DNA of 27,100 bases from Acholeplasmatales bacterium. GTDB lineage: Bacteria; Bacillota_I; Bacilli_A; Acholeplasmatales; Anaeroplasmataceae. Below the pieces are notes generated by a model that saw only the letters and a program-made list of their open reading frames with translations, did not search any database and was not told the DNA's origin. The stretch is from NCBI GenBank assembly GCA_024690445.1, contig JAILPD010000002.1:1-27100 (forward strand), given 5' to 3'. Positions 23,342 to 27,100 of this stretch are shown piece by piece (the stretch's first letter is position 1; each line of letters opens with the position of its first letter). The position numbers were made by a program, and so were the translations under genes.

Positions 23342-25165
23342 CTAATTTTTCCTCCTAGCATCATTATGCTTTTTCTTATCTTGTTTTCCTTTAAGACTCA
23401 TTTTCTTTAACAAAATTTGCATTTTTTCTTCTTCTGATGAAGAATTTTCAAACTGTTTATCTAATAATTCATATTCTTTTTCAATTGCTAAATCATTGAT
23501 TTTTTCAATACAATCATTTAAATCTTCTTGACTACAATCAACAGAATATTTTTTTAATTCATCCATTAAATTAAGAAACTGATTTATTAAATTTTCATTT
23601 AATAATCGAATAAATTTGCCTTCATTAAATTCATCATAATTTAAGTAATAATCATGTATTAATGTATCCCAAATGTTAAAATAATCTTCAGATAACACCT
23701 GTAATGAATCACTTATTTTTTTATCAATTGTTGTGGCAAAATATTTATTTTGGATTGCATATAAGAAAATCTTTATTTCAGCTAAATTACCATATTTCTT
23801 TTCATTTTTCTTAATAGGCTTTTTAACTGGGGCAATATCTACTGGATATTCATATGGGTCATGATAAATATTTCTTGCATGTGTACTTACGTATTTATCA
23901 AAATCCTTCTTAACTGCATCTATTGATACTGTTAAATCAGTTGATAATCTATTTAGATATTTATCCTCTAAAATACTACTATCAAGCTCAAATATTAATT
24001 TAAATGCTTCTTTTCTTATATTTTCTAAAACATCCTTATCAGATAAGTTTTTATTAATAAATAAAACCTTGTACTGATATTCGACGTCATCTATAATATG
24101 GGATTCAAAATATTTAACATATTCATCCTTACCATATTTTAAAACATATTCATCTGGATCCATTTTAGCTGGCAATAACACCAAATGAACCTTAAATCCT
24201 GCATTTTTAAAAATCTTTATAGCCTTTAAAGATGCGTTTATACCTGCTTGGTCACCATCATAACAAATGATGACATTATCAGTATAAGTTCTTAATTTAT
24301 TAGCCTGATTTATTGAAAATGCTGTACCTAGTGAGCAAACAGCCTCACCAAGTCCTGCCTTATAGGATGCAATTACATCCATTTGACCTTCGTGTAATAT
24401 TACACGATGCATTTTATTGATATAAGGCCTTGCTAAATTCAAATTAAACAATGTTTCGCCTTTAACGAAAATCTTTGTTTCTCTTGAATTAATATATTTA
24501 GGCTGACTTTTATCAGGATTATTGAATATTCTAGCTGAAAAGGCAATTGTATCTCCTTTTTCATTCTTAATAGGGAACATTATTCTATTCGTAAAAATAT
24601 CATAAAATCCTCTATTATTCATTTCAATTAATGACATATCAGCCATATCAAGTTCTAAGAATCCTTGTTTTAACAATACCTGATGGATTGTATCTCCATT
24701 TGATGGTGCTAAACCAATTTCAAATTGCTCGATTATATCTTTAGTTAATCCTCTTGATTCTAAATATTTTAAAGCTTCTACTCCTGCCTTATCTTGATTT
24801 AAATATAACTTATAAAAATCCTTGGCAGTATTCATTAATTTATAATATTTAGAATTTGGATTTTCCTTTTTAGGAGCTGAATCTTTATATTCAACACCAT
24901 TAAATTCACATAATTCCTTAATTGCAGATTTCGTATCAATATTTTCTATTTCCTTAATAAAGGTTAAGGCATTACCACCCTTATGACATCCAAAGCAATT
25001 GAATATTCCTTTTTCAGGTGATACTACAAATGATGGTGTCTTTTCATTATGGAAAGGACAACATCCCATGTAATTCTTTCCCTTTTTTTCTAAGGTAACA
25101 TATTTTGATACTAGGGAAACCAAATCGGTTTGACCTATAAGATTATTTAATTCTTCATCAGTCAA
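23342..25165 (-). CDS. dnaG: DNA primase DnaG
   Basis: Synthesises RNA primers at the replication fork together with DnaB helicase. 607 residues from a TTG at 25165, which lies 8 bases after AGGGAG; the in-frame GTG at 25174 overlaps that SD. The N-terminal zinc finger is CPFH...CFGC (about 37-64, CHC2 type). The TOPRIM catalytic domain shows [17 protein letters not shown] (Glu) and [11 protein letters not shown] (Asp-x-Asp). The C-terminal 150 residues are helical, as in the helicase-binding domain, and diverged. The gene lies 21 bases after glyS and 2 bases before rpoD, so these three form one transcription unit. Confidence 0.95.
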   Translation of the reverse strand: MTDEELNNLIGQTDLVSLVSKYVTLEKKGKNYMGCCPFHNEKTPSFVVSPEKGIFNCFGCHKGGNALTFIKEIENIDTKSAIKELCEFNGVEYKDSAPKKENPNSKYYKLMNTAKDFYKLYLNQDKAGVEALKYLESRGLTKDIIEQFEIGLAPSNGDTIHQVLLKQGFLELDMADMSLIEMNNRGFYDIFTNRIMFPIKNEKGDTIAFSARIFNNPDKSQPKYINSRETKIFVKGETLFNLNLARPYINKMHRVILHEGQMDVIASYKAGLGEAVCSLGTAFSINQANKLRTYTDNVIICYDGDQAGINASLKAIKIFKNAGFKVHLVLLPAKMDPDEYVLKYGKDEYVKYFESHIIDDVEYQYKVLFINKNLSDKDVLENIRKEAFKLIFELDSSILEDKYLNRLSTDLTVSIDAVKKDFDKYVSTHARNIYHDPYEYPVDIAPVKKPIKKNEKKYGNLAEIKIFLYAIQNKYFATTIDKKISDSLQVLSEDYFNIWDTLIHDYYLNYDEFNEGKFIRLLNENLINQFLNLMDELKKYSVDCSQEDLNDCIEKINDLAIEKEYELLDKQFENSSSEEEKMQILLKKMSLKGKQDKKKHNDARRKN

Positions 25166-25186
25166 ATCAATCACTCCCTAATAAAA

Positions 25187-26566
25187 TTAAAACTTTAACT
25201 TGCTTTCAATATATGGAATTACTTCTTCAATCTTTAATGTAACCTGAGACATAGTATCTCTATCTCTTACTGTTACAGTACCATTTGTCATAGTCTCATC
25301 ATCGACACAAATACAATATGGAGTACCAATTGCATCCTGTCTTCTATATCTCTTACCGATATTAGCTGTTTCATCATATACAGCTTGGAACTTCTCACTT
25401 ACTAAATCAAAGATTTCAAGTGCCTTTTCAGCGTGGCTCTTCTTAATAAGTGGTAATACAGCTACCTTATATGGTGCTAAGGCTGGATGTAATCTTAATA
25501 CAGTTCTTACTGCACCCTTATCATCCTTTTCCTCATCATATGCTGAGAATAATACAGAAAGTAACATTCTTTCAACACCAACAGATGGTTCAACAACGTA
25601 TGGTAAATACTTTTCATTTGTTTCAGGATCTAGATATTCAAGATTTTGCTTAGAATGATTTTGATGAGCATTTAAGTCATAATTTGTACGGCTTGCAATA
25701 CCCCATAATTCACCAAAGCCCCAAGGGAAATCAAATTCGATATCTGTAGTCGCATTTGAATAGAATGATAATTCCTTTTGGTCATGATCTCTATATCTTA
25801 ACTTATCCTTATCAACACCGATAGATACTAAGAAATCCATACAATACTTTCTCCAGTAGCTGAACCATTCTAATTCAGTACCTGGCTTACAGAAGAACTC
25901 TAATTCCATTTGTTCAAATTCTCTTGTTCTGAAGATGAAGTTACCTGGAGTAATTTCATTTCTGAATGACTTACCAATTTGACCTACACCAAATGGAAGT
26001 TTTCTTCTTGTTGTTCTTTGAATATTCTTAAAGTTAACAAAGATACCTTGTGCTGTTTCAGGTCTTAAATAAACCTCAGCCTTAGCATCTTCAACAACAC
26101 CCATATGAGTCTTAAACATTAAGTTGAATTGACGAATGTCTGTATAGTCTAACGCACCACAAGTAGGACATACAACATTATTATCCTTTAAATATTGTGT
26201 TAATTCTTGATTAGACATACCATCACCAGTTAAAGCACCATGAGTGAAATCCTCAATTAACTTATCTGCTCTAAATCTAGAATGACACTTCTTACAATCA
26301 ACTAGTGGGTCAGAAAATGATCCGATATGACCAGATGCAACCCAAACCTCTTTATTCATTAATAATGCTGAATCTAAACCAACATTATAACGATTATTTT
26401 GAACGAACTTTTTCCACCATGCATCCTTGATATTCTTCTTTAATTCAACACCAAGTGGACCGTAATCCCATGCATTAGCTAAACCACCATAGATTTCACT
26501 TCCTTGGAAAACAAATCCTTGTTCCTTTAGAAATGAAACTAGGCCTTCAAGTGTAATTTTTTGCAT
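25187..26566 (-). CDS. glyS: Glycyl-tRNA synthetase (single-chain class II)
   Basis: Charges tRNAGly with glycine. 459 residues, the alpha2 homodimer type found in Bacilli and eukaryotes, not the alpha2beta2 GlyQ/GlyS type. Landmarks: the N-terminal IYGGLANAWDYGPLGVELK, a zinc-type pair of CxxC motifs (CKKC and CPTC at about 100-150), class II motif 2 in FRNEITPGNFIFRTREFEQMELEFF, and motif 3 in EPSVGVERMLLSVL. The C-terminal anticodon-binding domain starts at about 355 (VAVLPLIKK...). The ATG at 26566 has GGGAGG 9 bases upstream. It is the first gene of the glyS-dnaG-rpoD unit. No T-box is visible; the leader is only about 45 bases. Confidence 0.97.
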   Translation of the reverse strand: MQKITLEGLVSFLKEQGFVFQGSEIYGGLANAWDYGPLGVELKKNIKDAWWKKFVQNNRYNVGLDSALLMNKEVWVASGHIGSFSDPLVDCKKCHSRFRADKLIEDFTHGALTGDGMSNQELTQYLKDNNVVCPTCGALDYTDIRQFNLMFKTHMGVVEDAKAEVYLRPETAQGIFVNFKNIQRTTRRKLPFGVGQIGKSFRNEITPGNFIFRTREFEQMELEFFCKPGTELEWFSYWRKYCMDFLVSIGVDKDKLRYRDHDQKELSFYSNATTDIEFDFPWGFGELWGIASRTNYDLNAHQNHSKQNLEYLDPETNEKYLPYVVEPSVGVERMLLSVLFSAYDEEKDDKGAVRTVLRLHPALAPYKVAVLPLIKKSHAEKALEIFDLVSEKFQAVYDETANIGKRYRRQDAIGTPYCICVDDETMTNGTVTVRDRDTMSQVTLKIEEVIPYIESKLKF

Positions 26567-26585
26567 AACAATTAACCTCCCAAAA

Positions 26586-26601
26586 TATGTCTTTAGACAT
26601 A
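26586..26601 (-). repeat. Small hairpin before the glyS SD
   Basis: TATGTC and GACATA (6 bp, tetraloop) in the leader, followed by TTTT and the GGGAGG SD. It may be a small mRNA stem or an operator dyad. The SD itself stays unpaired. Confidence 0.4.
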
Positions 26602-26615
26602 CTCGCTATTTTACT

Positions 26616-26644
26616 ATTATAATAAAAAAAATAAAAGGCCGCAA
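26616..26644 (-). promoter_or_regulatory. glyS promoter
   Basis: TATAAT (26621-26616) with TTGCGG 17 bp upstream (26644-26639). The -35 lies inside the terminator stem of the upstream gene, so the terminator and promoter share bases. Confidence 0.5.
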
Positions 26645-26664
26645 GTTAATCACGGCACTTTTTT
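26623..26664 (-). terminator. Terminator after the right-edge membrane protein gene
   Basis: Stem AAAAG-GCCG (26633-26641) with CGGC-A-CTTTT (26653-26662, one bulged base) and an 11-base loop, followed on the - strand by TTTTATTTTTTT. Confidence 0.7.
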
Positions 26665-26694
26665 TAAAAAAGTTTATTTAATTAATATATAATA

Positions 26695-27100
26695 TTAATA
26701 ATGCCTTGTCCACCATTGTCTATAATATCCAGTTTCGTATTTAATAAATCTATCGTTTTCATCAAAATATAATTGATACTTCATTATTTCTTTTCCACTA
26801 AGCTTATATGGCCTAATAGTCTCAAAATAACTTGCACCACCTAAATAAATGCCAAATTCTTCTTCAATTTCACTTCTAGTCATTCCTTTGTCAAATGTGA
26901 ACAATTTCCATGTTTTTTTATAAAGTGCTTTTTTGAATAAATATGATGTTATACCTAATACAATAAAAAAAACTAAATTAACAATTACAAAACAAACAAT
27001 AATAAAAATACCTGAATTTATAGTTTTATCAACAATCTTGAAAATAACTATTACCCAAATCGTTTCAATTATAATTAAAGATATAATTGCAAATAATTTA
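26695..27100 (-). CDS. Small membrane protein, truncated by the right edge
   Basis: The frame is open from the right edge to the stop at 26695, giving about 135 C-terminal residues; the start is outside the window, and a TTG at 26904 inside it is not the real start. The visible N-terminal part has at least two hydrophobic helices (around LFAIISLIIIETIWVIVIF and GIFIIVCFVIVNLVFFIVLG). A cytoplasmic or surface tail follows, rich in Tyr and charge: FDKGMTRSEIEEEFGIYLGGASYFET, DENDRFIKYETGYYRQWWTRHY. No known family is recognised. It is followed by a terminator and is separate from glyS. Confidence 0.6.
   Translation of the reverse strand, partial: KLFAIISLIIIETIWVIVIFKIVDKTINSGIFIIVCFVIVNLVFFIVLGITSYLFKKALYKKTWKLFTFDKGMTRSEIEEEFGIYLGGASYFETIRPYKLSGKEIMKYQLYFDENDRFIKYETGYYRQWWTRHY

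Noticed and set aside
26567..26694. T-box leader for glyS
   Set aside because: The space between the -10 and the SD is about 40 bases, too short for a T-box, and the AGGGTGG-type T-box sequence is absent.
1..27100. Mycoplasma code (TGA = Trp)
   Set aside because: All genes are complete under the standard code and TGA ends the second sigma gene; Trp is written TGG.
1..27100. CRISPR array, insertion sequence or prophage
   Set aside because: No spaced direct repeats, transposase, integrase or phage genes are seen.

Overview
The window is AT-rich bacterial chromosome from a low-GC Gram-positive lineage (Bacillota/Bacilli, possibly near the Mycoplasmatota/Erysipelotrichia-like gut groups). Reasons: A/T-ending codons; polypurine Shine-Dalgarno (SD) sites before almost every gene; the Firmicute blocks glyS-dnaG-rpoD-trmK and (comF-like)-hpf-secA; SAM-I and THF riboswitches; an ECF FolT; a lipobox lipoprotein. 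TGA ends one of the two rpoD genes and is never read through, so the code is standard, not mycoplasma code 4. Genus-level placement is inference.

Layout. Only the left-edge gene, a truncated ArsB/NhaD-type permease, is on the + strand; it converges on a shared terminator with everything else, which is on the - strand. From right to left (direction of transcription): a truncated small membrane protein; glyS-dnaG-rpoD; a second rpoD-like sigma gene with its own promoter, overlapping a trmK-esterase fusion; pflA-thioredoxin; pyruvate formate-lyase split into a core gene and a separate glycyl-radical-domain gene; a THF-riboswitch-controlled Wzz-like/FolT fusion; a SAM-I riboswitch leading priA-fmt-(membrane degenerate HD-GYP)-TSCPD-metK; a small zinc-ribbon ORF where comFC usually lies; hpf; secA; and a 1017-residue surface lipoprotein. 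No tRNA, rRNA, CRISPR array or insertion sequence is visible, and no stretch over 300 bases lacks a gene. The two largest gaps (about 200-230 bases) hold the two riboswitches.

Much of the middle bears on one-carbon chemistry. FolT imports folate. PFL, activated by SAM-dependent PflA, makes formate. Fmt uses formyl-THF. MetK makes SAM and TrmK uses it. Folate and SAM sensors sit at the heads of two adjacent transcription units. The most unusual items are the two-gene PFL, the TrmK-esterase fusion, the Wzz-like/FolT fusion, a SAM riboswitch heading an operon that starts with the replication-restart helicase and ends with metK, the tandem sigma factors, and perfect dyads at the pfl promoters.
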